Positions 1 to 5,581 of a stretch of 8,878 nt of DNA are shown one piece after another. Source of the DNA: Sutterella sp. Lineage in GTDB: Bacteria; Pseudomonadota; Gammaproteobacteria; Burkholderiales; Burkholderiaceae_F. The first letter of the stretch is position 1, and every line of letters begins with the position of its first letter. The notes under the pieces were generated by a model, which worked only from the letters and a program-made list of their open reading frames with translations, searched no databases and was not told the DNA's origin. The stretch is from positions 7,629-16,506 of the forward strand of contig DNLN01000123.1 in NCBI GenBank assembly GCA_003488465.1, written 5' to 3'. The translations under genes and the position numbers were made by a program.

Positions 1-84
1 TCCCCCCAATCCTGCCGCTGGCAGCACAAGCAGAACGCAAATATTGCACTGCGGATCGACAGGTTGGCGTGAATTTTTACTCAT
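1..84 (-). CDS. ispD: 5' end of an IspD-like cytidylyltransferase gene (partial)
   Basis: An open frame starts with ATG at 84 and runs off the left edge of the window, so only 28 codons are visible. The peptide begins MSKNSRQPVDPQ and ends in CVLLVLPAAGLGG. The PAAGxG element following a hydrophobic strand is the start of the nucleotide-binding loop of IspD (2-C-methyl-D-erythritol 4-phosphate cytidylyltransferase, MEP isoprenoid pathway, cytosolic). The about 20 residues before it are somewhat longer than usual. No Shine-Dalgarno sequence precedes the ATG; instead the T-tract of the gltL terminator ends two bases before it. The frame is also open back to the gltL stop codon, so an upstream TTG at 138-136 is a possible alternative start. 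Related nucleotidyltransferases (GalU, RmlA) have similar loops but usually with PVAG or AGG. The assignment rests on one motif and is tentative. Confidence 0.5.
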   Translation of the reverse strand, partial: MSKNSRQPVDPQCNICVLLVLPAAGLGG

Positions 85-86
85 GG

Positions 87-112
87 AAAAAACGGAGCCA
101 TCTGGCTCCGTT
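87..112 (-). terminator. Rho-independent terminator after gltL
   Basis: A perfect 9-bp stem, AACGGAGCC at 91-99 pairing with GGCTCCGTT at 104-112, has a 4-nt loop. Read on the minus strand it is followed by six T residues (92-87, the first two shared with the stem). It lies 27 bases after the gltL stop, the right place and orientation to end the gltL transcript. On the plus strand the stem is followed only by TTCTTGCC, so it should act mainly on the minus strand. Confidence 0.85.
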
Positions 113-129
113 CTTGCCTTGGAGGGCAG

Positions 130-150
130 CTCTCGCAATCAGTGCGAGAG
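130..150 (-). other. Hairpin enclosing the gltL stop codon
   Basis: CTCTCGCA at 130-137 and TGCGAGAG at 143-150 form a perfect 8-bp stem around a 5-nt loop. Read on the minus strand, the gltL stop codon TGA (141-139) falls in the loop. No T-tract follows, so it is not a terminator by itself, but it sits 18 bases before the terminator hairpin at 87-112, giving two tandem hairpins at the 3' end of the mRNA. A role in mRNA end protection is possible but is inference. Confidence 0.5.
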
Positions 151-873
151 AATCTTCGAGAGGAATTGCCGTGCTCTGTCGGACTCGGGTTCGGTGAAGA
201 ACTTCTCCTTGGGGCTGTCCTCAAGGATTTCTCCGGACTCCATGAAGACCACGCGATCGGCGACGTTCTTTGCAAAGCCCATTTCGTGCGTGACGACCAT
301 CATCGTCATGCCTTCCCGCGCAAGGCCCACCATGACGTCAAGCACTTCATTGATCATCTCGGGGTCAAGTGCAGAGGTCGGCTCGTCAAAGAGCATGCAG
401 ATGGGATCCATGGCAAGGGCGCGGGCGATGGCAACGCGCTGCTGCTGGCCGCCGGAGAGCTGGCCGGGGAACTTTGCTGCATGTTGCAGCAGTCCCACCC
501 GATCCAGAAGTTTCAGGCCGCGCTCCGTCGCCTCGTCTCGCGTGCGCCCCAGCACCTTCATCTGAGCAAGCGTCAGATTGTCCGTGATCGAGAGGTGCGG
601 AAACAGCTCGAAATGCTGGAAGACCATGCCGACGTGGCTGCGCAGCTTGGGCAGATCCGTCTTTGGATCGCCGACGTCAATGCCGTCAACCATGATGCGG
701 CCCTGCTGAATGGGCTCAAGCGCGTTGACCGTCTTGATGAGCGTGGACTTGCCCGAGCCGGACGGGCCGCAAACCACGACGACTTCACCCTTTTCGACGG
801 TGAGCGAGCAGTTCTTCAGTACCTGGAACGAGCCGTACCACTTGCTCACGCCCTGCAGTTCAATCATTGCCAT
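139..873 (-). CDS. gltL: Glutamate/aspartate ABC importer, ATP-binding subunit GltL
   Basis: This 244-residue protein is the ATPase that powers a polar amino acid importer at the inner face of the cytoplasmic membrane. All ABC motifs are present: Walker A GPSGSGKST (36-44), Q-loop in VFQHFELFPH (Q86), signature LSGGQQQR (139-146), Walker B with LFDEPTSALD (161-170) and the switch histidine H196. Long stretches match what I recall of E. coli GltL, including KWYGSFQVL and the PEMINEVLDVM segment, which supports glutamate/aspartate specificity over the close relatives GlnQ, HisP and ArtP. The ATG at 873 has an AGGAAGA ribosome site about seven bases upstream; a second ATG at 867 would give the E. 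coli-like N-terminus. Unusually, no permease (gltJ, gltK) or binding-protein (gltI) gene adjoins it: ctpA lies upstream and a terminator then an IspD-like gene downstream. The subunit must therefore pair with partners encoded elsewhere. Confidence 0.93.
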   Translation of the reverse strand: MAMIELQGVSKWYGSFQVLKNCSLTVEKGEVVVVCGPSGSGKSTLIKTVNALEPIQQGRIMVDGIDVGDPKTDLPKLRSHVGMVFQHFELFPHLSITDNLTLAQMKVLGRTRDEATERGLKLLDRVGLLQHAAKFPGQLSGGQQQRVAIARALAMDPICMLFDEPTSALDPEMINEVLDVMVGLAREGMTMMVVTHEMGFAKNVADRVVFMESGEILEDSPKEKFFTEPESDRARQFLSKILSH

Positions 874-898
874 GAAAGTTCTTCCTTCAATCCAAACG

Positions 899-922
899 GC
901 TGTCCGGGAAAAGACGGACAGC
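899..922 (-). other. Hairpin in the gltL leader
   Basis: GCTGTCCG at 899-906 and CGGACAGC at 915-922 form a perfect 8-bp stem with an 8-nt loop, 26 bases upstream of the gltL start. On the minus strand it is followed by CGTTTGG, so it lacks a real T-tract and is a poor terminator. It would lie in the 5' leader of a transcript starting near 927. Confidence 0.45.
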
Positions 923-933
923 GCAATCTCACG

Positions 934-964
934 ATTTTACCGATTGCGGCGCGGCGTCCGTCAA
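934..964 (-). promoter_or_regulatory. Candidate sigma-70 promoter for gltL
   Basis: Read on the minus strand, TTGACG (964-959, 5 of 6 to consensus) and TAAAAT (939-934, 5 of 6) are separated by 19 bases, slightly longer than ideal. Transcription would start near 927, giving a leader of about 55 bases before the gltL ATG. The inverted repeat CGCAATC/GATTGCG (922-928 and 942-948) surrounds the -10 element. A separate promoter would fit gltL being functionally unrelated to the upstream ctpA. Confidence 0.45.
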
Positions 965-1016
965 AAAATTGGCCTGCGGGTGCATTCGGCTGGGCTCGCA
1001 TAGTCCGAATGTCTCA

Positions 1017-1044
1017 TCCGGCCCGCTTCGACTGGCGGGCCGGA
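1017..1044 (-). terminator. GC-rich hairpin after ctpA, without T-tract
   Basis: TCCGGCCCGC at 1017-1026 pairs perfectly with GCGGGCCGGA at 1035-1044 (10 bp, 8-nt loop). It begins five bases after the ctpA stop codon at 1050-1052. Read on the minus strand the stem is followed by TGAGACATTCGG, so the U-run of an intrinsic terminator is missing. It may stabilise the mRNA 3' end or act together with Rho; its position makes a role at the end of the gpmA-envC-ctpA transcript likely. Confidence 0.45.
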
Positions 1045-1049
1045 GAGCC

Positions 1050-2537
1050 TTACTGGGTGCCGCCCTCGGACTGAATGGCGGCCTTGACCTTTTCGGCCTT
1101 TTCCTTTGCGCGCTTTTCCTTCATGGCCTTGACCACGTCCTCATGCGTGACGACGGGCTTGCCGAGAAGTTTTGCGATCGCCTGCTCGAGCGGGAAGTCC
1201 TTGTCCTCGCCGAACTTGTAGCGCAGGGTGGGCGTCGATTCGGCCGCTTCCTCGTCGGTGGCGCTCTGCTCCTCCTTCATTGGCTTTTCCCTGGCCTTTT
1301 CCGTGTCCTCGGACTCGATGTGATTGGCAAGATCCGATTCGCGCAGATTGAAGGACGGGTAGTTGCCTTCGGGCGTATCGTCGACGCGGATGTCGGGCGT
1401 GATGCCCTTGGCCTGGATCGTGCGTCCGGAGGGCGTGTAGTAGCGGGCGGTCGTGATCTTGATGCCGGTCGTTTCGCCCTTTTTCATGCGAAGCGGCATG
1501 ATGGTCTGCACGCTGCCCTTGCCGAAGGACTTCGTGCCCATGATGGTCGCCCGCTTGTGGTCCTGCAGGGCGCCGGCAACGATTTCGGAAGCCGAGGCCG
1601 AGGCGGTGTTGACGAGCACCACGATCGGAACGGTCTTGGTGATTGCGGGAAGCTGCGAGATCGTGTCGCGGGCGCTCTTTCCTGTGTTGTAGTCGCTGAA
1701 GATGGCGTTGAACTCGCGCTCGGCCTCCTTGTCGCGGCCGCGCGTGCTGACGACGAGCGAGCCCTGCGGCAGGAATGCGGCGCACACGCCGATTGCCGCG
1801 TCAAGCAGGCCCCCGGGGTTGTTTCTGAGGTCGAGCACGAGCCCCTTCAGATTGCCCGAGGCGTTCAGTTTTTGCAGGGCGCTCGCCACATCCTCCCAGG
1901 TGTGTTCCTGGAACTGCGAGATGCGGATGTAGCCCAGATTGTTGGCAAGCGCCTTGCTCTTAACGGAGCGCACCTTGATGATGGCGCGGGTGATCTCGAT
2001 CACGAGGGGCTTGACGGTGCCCTTGCGGGCGATGGTGAGTCTGATCTTCGTGCCGGGCTTGCCGCGCATGAGCTTGACGTTCTGGTTGAGCGAAAGGTCG
2101 GCCGTGGACTTGCCGTCAAGCTTGACGATGATGTCGCCGGCGAGAACCCCTGCGCGTGCAGCCGGCGTGTCGTCGATCGGCGAGACAACGAGAACGCCCT
2201 GCGGATCCTTGGTGACCTCGATGCCAAGGCCGCCGAATTCGCCCATCGTGGACTCTTCAAGATCCTTGAAGGCCTTTTTGTCGAGATAGCTCGAGTGGGG
2301 ATCAAGTTCCGAGACCATGCCCTTGATGGCGTATTCGATCAGCTTGCTGTCGGAGACTTCGTCGACGTAGTAGTTCTTGATCGAACCGAAGACGTCGGCA
2401 AAGAGCTGGATGTCCTCAATGGGCAGCGTCTGGGCCGCTTCGTTTTTTTCAGCGAGCGCCCAGGGGCTGACTGTGATCGCGGCGCCTGCCGCAATGCCCG
2501 TGCCGACTAGGAGCGCGGAGCGAATGAATGCATTCAT
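1050..2537 (-). CDS. ctpA: S41 family carboxy-terminal processing protease (CtpA)
   Basis: This 495-residue periplasmic serine protease cleaves C-terminal parts of envelope proteins. Residues 1-29 form a signal peptide ending in ALA before E30. A PDZ domain at about 97-180 (GGLGIEV, SPIDDTPAARAG, GDIIVKLDG) is followed by the S41 domain: LDLRNNPGG (235-243), TASASASE (311-318) and FGKGSVQ (338-344). By the family's serine-lysine spacing of 25 residues the dyad is S315/K340, with Q344 as the third residue; all are present. A charged low-complexity segment (404-437) and a lysine-rich tail (466-488) close the protein. The ATG at 2537 is the first possible start after an in-frame stop and has no clear ribosome site. 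The gene follows envC by 100 bases on the same strand; TAGAAT at 2598-2593 with a poor -35 could be an internal promoter. In other bacteria Ctp/Prc proteases control peptidoglycan hydrolases, which fits envC as neighbour. Confidence 0.93.
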   Translation of the reverse strand: MNAFIRSALLVGTGIAAGAAITVSPWALAEKNEAAQTLPIEDIQLFADVFGSIKNYYVDEVSDSKLIEYAIKGMVSELDPHSSYLDKKAFKDLEESTMGEFGGLGIEVTKDPQGVLVVSPIDDTPAARAGVLAGDIIVKLDGKSTADLSLNQNVKLMRGKPGTKIRLTIARKGTVKPLVIEITRAIIKVRSVKSKALANNLGYIRISQFQEHTWEDVASALQKLNASGNLKGLVLDLRNNPGGLLDAAIGVCAAFLPQGSLVVSTRGRDKEAEREFNAIFSDYNTGKSARDTISQLPAITKTVPIVVLVNTASASASEIVAGALQDHKRATIMGTKSFGKGSVQTIMPLRMKKGETTGIKITTARYYTPSGRTIQAKGITPDIRVDDTPEGNYPSFNLRESDLANHIESEDTEKAREKPMKEEQSATDEEAAESTPTLRYKFGEDKDFPLEQAIAKLLGKPVVTHEDVVKAMKEKRAKEKAEKVKAAIQSEGGTQ

Positions 2538-2637
2538 ACTTAATAAAAATTCAGATCATGCCCGGACGGGGATCGAGCCCGGCGTGTGCGTGATTCTATC
2601 AGTGAAGATTTGCGAAAAAATGAGCCCGGCCCGGGGA

Positions 2638-4158
2638 TCAGCGGGCGAGCCAGCCTTCCGGATTGAAGGGCTTGCCCTTGTAGCGGAGTTCAAAGTAAAG
2701 CCCCGGCTGGTCTTCGCCGCCGGAACTGCCCACGCTTGCGATCGTCTCGCCCTGACGCACCCGCGATCCCACCTGTTTGTAGAGCGTCTCATTGTTGGCG
2801 TAGACCGACAGATAGTTCGAGCCGTGGTCGACAATGAGCAGATTCCCGAAGCCTCTCATCCAGTCGGAAAAGACCACGGTGCCGGGAGCGGCGGCTACGA
2901 CGTTCTGACCCTGCGGCGCACGGATGAGAAGGCCGCGCCAGGACAGGCTCGAAGCGGCCCCCTCGCGCTTCTGGCCAAAGCGCGCTGCGATCTGTCCGCG
3001 CGTCGGAAGCGTGAGCCGGCCCTTAAGCGAACCGAAATTTCCGATCGTGGGGGCGCTTGTCGTGCGCCGGGGATCATCCTTTCCGGAACTCGGCCGGGCG
3101 GCAACGCGCTTGCCGCTTTGCTTTTCGGCTTCGCGGGCGGCCTTTGCGGCGCGCTCTTCCGCGGCCAGGCGCCGAGCCTCGCGCTCACGCTCGGCCTTCT
3201 CCTCGGCGGCGATCCTCCGGTCAAGATTTGCGATGAGATCGGAGAGCTGCGCCTCGTTCTTCACAAGCTGCTCATAGCGCTCCTTCTGGCTCGTGATTTC
3301 CTGCCTGAGCCGGCCGACGGCGCGCTCGCGAAGCGTCTTTTCGTGCTGCAGCTTCTGGCGGTTCTTCTCTTCGTCCCGCTCGATCCGCACCAGCTCCTGA
3401 CGGGTCGCCGCAGTCTTCTGGCGCACGGCCTCGATGTTCTTCTGGCGGTTTTCAAGCCTTTCAACCGTGCGGTGCTCTTCGATCGCCATGTAGCCGAGAA
3501 CCGCAGTAAGGCGCGCCACGTCGTTGGGATTGCCGCCCTCAAGGGCGCTCTGCCAGGGGTGGCGGCGGGTGTTCATGAACTGGGCGTTGCTGATGACGCC
3601 AATCAACTCCTCGGCATCCTTTACGTGGCCGCCGACGATCTTTGCCTCGCGCGCCAGGTCGGAGAGGCGGTTTTCGACCTGCTCCTTCTTTTCGCCGAGC
3701 TCCTTCAAGGTGCGGTTGCTGTCGCTGATCGCCTTTTCGCTTAACTTGAGGTCGTTCGTTGCCTCATTCATGCGCTCCTGCTTCTTTTCAATGTCCTGCT
3801 TGATGCTCGTGAGCTCGCCCTGAATGCTTTTCTGGCGCTCGGTGAGATTGCTCTGCTGGTTCTTTAGATCCCCCCGCACGGACGCCTTTGCTTTTGTCGC
3901 TGAGCTCTTTGAAGCCGGCTTTTTGGACGGGGTGCTCTGAAGGGAGGTTTTCTTTGCGCTCTGCGTCTTGGCTGAAGCGATCCTGTTTTTGCGCTGGGCG
4001 GCCTTCGTGCGGGAGGTTTTCGGAGCGGGAATGATCGTTTCCCGAATGGTCGACTTGGCGGCGGCTTCGGGGGCATGACACCACATCCCCGCGCTCATGA
4101 CGAGTGCGGGGATGAGCGCAGCAAGCGCAAGCAGTCGGGGGAACAGCTGACGCCCCAT
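2638..4158 (-). CDS. envC: EnvC-type murein hydrolase activator with degenerate LytM domain
   Basis: A periplasmic protein of 506 residues. Numbering from the ATG at 4158, residues 1-34 look like a signal peptide (hydrophobic core, cleavage near APEAAA). A Lys/Ser/Thr/Ala-rich linker spans 36-98, long charged coiled-coil helices about 95-190 and 225-345, and a C-terminal LytM (M23) domain 380-506. The metal-site motifs of active M23 peptidases are lost: HxxxD reads WRGLL, the YxHL region reads YANN, and HxH reads GLY in GLYFELR. This pattern is typical of EnvC, which does not cut peptidoglycan but activates septal amidases and is recruited by FtsEX in E. coli. A TTG directly before the ATG (4161) gives a one-residue longer version; neither has a clear ribosome site, but gpmA ends about 20 bases upstream, so translation may be coupled. 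The gap after the gene contains a GC-rich stretch followed by six T residues (2620-2615), a weak terminator candidate. Confidence 0.88.
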   Translation of the reverse strand: MGRQLFPRLLALAALIPALVMSAGMWCHAPEAAAKSTIRETIIPAPKTSRTKAAQRKNRIASAKTQSAKKTSLQSTPSKKPASKSSATKAKASVRGDLKNQQSNLTERQKSIQGELTSIKQDIEKKQERMNEATNDLKLSEKAISDSNRTLKELGEKKEQVENRLSDLAREAKIVGGHVKDAEELIGVISNAQFMNTRRHPWQSALEGGNPNDVARLTAVLGYMAIEEHRTVERLENRQKNIEAVRQKTAATRQELVRIERDEEKNRQKLQHEKTLRERAVGRLRQEITSQKERYEQLVKNEAQLSDLIANLDRRIAAEEKAEREREARRLAAEERAAKAAREAEKQSGKRVAARPSSGKDDPRRTTSAPTIGNFGSLKGRLTLPTRGQIAARFGQKREGAASSLSWRGLLIRAPQGQNVVAAAPGTVVFSDWMRGFGNLLIVDHGSNYLSVYANNETLYKQVGSRVRQGETIASVGSSGGEDQPGLYFELRYKGKPFNPEGWLAR

Positions 4159-4178
4159 CAATGTCGCCGCGGGAGGAA

Positions 4179-4928
4179 TTATTTCTTCGCCTTGCCCTGA
4201 GCCGCGACGGCGGCCATGGCGGCCTCGATCTCCTTGGCGTCGCCAAGGTAGTAGTGGCGGATCGGCTTCATGTCATCGTCGAATTCATAGACGAGCGGAC
4301 GGCCGGTCGGGATGTTGAGCCCGACGATGTCCTCGTCGCTGATGCCGTCGATGTGCTTGACAAGCGCGCGAAGCGAATTGCCGTGTGCTGCAACGAGCAC
4401 CTTCTTGCCGCTTGCAACCGCAGGCTTGATCGTGCCTTCCCAGAAGGGAACGACGCGGGCGACGGTGTCCTTGAGACACTCGGTGGCGGGGATCTCCTCG
4501 GGCGCAAGCGAGGCGTAGCGAGGATCGCCTGCGGGATGGCGGGGGTCGCCTGCGGGCAGGGGATCCGGGGGAGTTGCGTAGGAGCGGCGCCAGATGAGCA
4601 CCTGCTGCTCGCCAAACTTCTGGGCGGTCTCGGCCTTGTTCAGACCCTGCAGCGCGCCGTAATGACGCTCATTCAGGCGCCAGCTGCGCGTGACGGGAAT
4701 CCACATGAGATCGAGTTCGTCGAGCGCGATCCAAAGCGTGCGGATGGCGCGCTTCAGAACGCTTGTAAAGGCGAGGTCAAACGTGTAGCCCTCGGCTTTG
4801 AGCAGTTCACCGGCTTTCCTTGCCTCCTCGCGGCCCTTGTCGGTGAGATCGACATCCGTCCATCCCGTGAAACGGTTCTCAAGGTTCCACTGGCTCTGGC
4901 CGTGGCGCATCAATACGAGCTTGTGCAT
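4179..4928 (-). CDS. gpmA: 2,3-bisphosphoglycerate-dependent phosphoglycerate mutase
   Basis: This 249-residue cytosolic enzyme interconverts 3- and 2-phosphoglycerate in glycolysis and gluconeogenesis. The histidine-phosphatase motif [10 protein letters not shown] is at the N-terminus with the phosphoacceptor H9 next to R8. Other expected residues are R60, E87 and Y90 in LNERHYG, K98, R114/R115 and the second histidine H182 in [10 protein letters not shown]. The length matches the E. coli enzyme and no key residue is missing. The loop after the RR pair contains PAGDPR twice (125-130 and 132-137), in a place where the family is variable. The ATG at 4928 is preceded by AGGAAGA at a good distance. 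It is the first gene of the probable gpmA-envC-ctpA operon; E. coli similarly has a phosphoglycerate mutase gene (gpmM, an unrelated enzyme fold) beside envC and divergent from yibN. Confidence 0.96.
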   Translation of the reverse strand: MHKLVLMRHGQSQWNLENRFTGWTDVDLTDKGREEARKAGELLKAEGYTFDLAFTSVLKRAIRTLWIALDELDLMWIPVTRSWRLNERHYGALQGLNKAETAQKFGEQQVLIWRRSYATPPDPLPAGDPRHPAGDPRYASLAPEEIPATECLKDTVARVVPFWEGTIKPAVASGKKVLVAAHGNSLRALVKHIDGISDEDIVGLNIPTGRPLVYEFDDDMKPIRHYYLGDAKEIEAAMAAVAAQGKAKK

Positions 4929-5015
4929 GTGGTTCTTCCTATGACGTGGCGGAAAATCCGTCCGTCAGGGTGCTGGCGGGCGGAGCGCGGACGGCTGGGG
5001 CCGCGCTGTTTTCCG

Positions 5016-5044
5016 GCTGTTTTTCGACGCGCCTATTCTATAAT
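5016..5044 (+). promoter_or_regulatory. Candidate promoter for yibN-secB
   Basis: A perfect TATAAT lies at 5039-5044, 82 bases before the yibN ATG. The -35 position 16-17 bases upstream (GCTGTT/CTGTTT, 5016-5022) matches poorly, and there is no TG extension. Transcription would start near 5051. The -10 element overlaps a promoter candidate on the other strand. Confidence 0.5.
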
Positions 5045-5063
5045 GCGCAGACTGTTCTCACAA
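5035..5063 (-). promoter_or_regulatory. Candidate promoter for gpmA-envC-ctpA
   Basis: Read on the minus strand, TTGTGA (5063-5058, 4 of 6) and TAGAAT (5040-5035, 5 of 6) are separated by exactly 17 bases. Transcription would start near 5028, leaving a leader of about 100 bases before the gpmA ATG. That leader contains an inverted repeat CCGTCCG/CGGACGG (4958-4964 and 4988-4994). The -10 shares bases 5039-5040 with the opposing yibN -10. Confidence 0.45.
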
Positions 5064-5126
5064 AGCGCAGCGCGGGCTGTTTTGCGCCCTCGCTTTCGCC
5101 CGAGTGCTTTTTCGCAAAGGAAAGAC

Positions 5127-5528
5127 ATGCGTTTTCTCATTGACAACATTCTGCTGATCGCCATCATCCTCGTTTGCATCGTCGCTCTCGTCTGGCCCGT
5201 GATCGCCAAGCGCCGCTACGGTCCCACGCTTGACAGCGCCTCGGCCACGAGTCTGATCAACCACAGCAACGCCCAGATCATCGATCTGCGCGATCCCGCA
5301 GAGTTCAAGAAGGAGTGCATTGCGAACTCCGTGAACATTCCCGCAACGCGCATCCAGAATGAGCTGGGACGCCTGGACAAGAAGCGCCCGGTGCTTCTCG
5401 TTGACAACGACGGCCGCAAGGCCCGCATGGTCTCGCCGCTGTTGCGCGGCACGGGCTTTGCCCAGGTCTTTATCCTGGATGGCGGCCTTGATGCCTGGCG
5501 CCGCAATCAGATGCCGTTCACCCGGTAG
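5127..5528 (+). CDS. yibN: YibN-like membrane-anchored rhodanese-domain protein
   Basis: This protein of 133 residues has an N-terminal membrane helix (about 7-27, ILLIAIILVCIVALVW) followed by KRR and a single rhodanese domain (about 36-130) that should face the cytoplasm by the positive-inside rule. DLRDPAEF (53-60), NIPATRI and the C-terminal VFILDGGLDAW are standard rhodanese elements. At the position of the catalytic cysteine the active-site loop reads VDNDGRK, with aspartate D93, so sulfurtransferase activity is not expected. As I recall it, E. coli YibN also has VDGSG there, so this seems a family trait rather than decay. E. coli YibN has been reported to contact the YidC insertase, which fits the secB neighbour. 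The ATG at 5127 has AAGGAAAG just upstream. The gene precedes secB by 53 bases; the grxC gene that normally lies between them is absent. Confidence 0.87.
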   Translation: MRFLIDNILLIAIILVCIVALVWPVIAKRRYGPTLDSASATSLINHSNAQIIDLRDPAEFKKECIANSVNIPATRIQNELGRLDKKRPVLLVDNDGRKARMVSPLLRGTGFAQVFILDGGLDAWRRNQMPFTR

Positions 5529-5581
5529 GGCGAGCGTGGATACGAATTTTTGTGAACTCTTTTCCACCTAGGAATTAAAAA

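Noticed and set aside
969..2510. Very long open frame (513 codons) on the plus strand antisense to ctpA
   Set aside because: It lies wholly over a convincing protease gene, its translation is rich in Arg, Asp, Gly and Leu as expected of a complementary frame in GC-rich DNA, and it shows no family motif.
2557..2640. tRNA-like 3' end in the envC-ctpA gap (T-arm-like CTCGATC with flanking GGG/CCC on the minus strand)
   Set aside because: No matching 5' acceptor arm, D-arm or anticodon arm can be built in the about 70 bases upstream, and there is no CCA. The resemblance is limited to one short stem.
2377..3744. Open frame of 455 codons on the plus strand antisense to envC and part of ctpA
   Set aside because: Same cause: long antisense frames arise from the codon bias of the coiled-coil and LytM regions. 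It crosses the boundary of two real genes and has no recognisable domain.
4538..4565. Duplication of PAGDPR within gpmA as a possible insertion
   Set aside because: The total length of the protein and the spacing of the catalytic residues are those of normal GpmA, and other members have a similar DxR-P-x-x-DPRY pattern, so it is ordinary loop variation.
4161..5126. N-terminal extension of the yibN frame back to 4161
   Set aside because: The frame is open far upstream but runs antisense through gpmA. The ATG at 5127 has a good ribosome site and is directly followed by a membrane helix, as in YibN.
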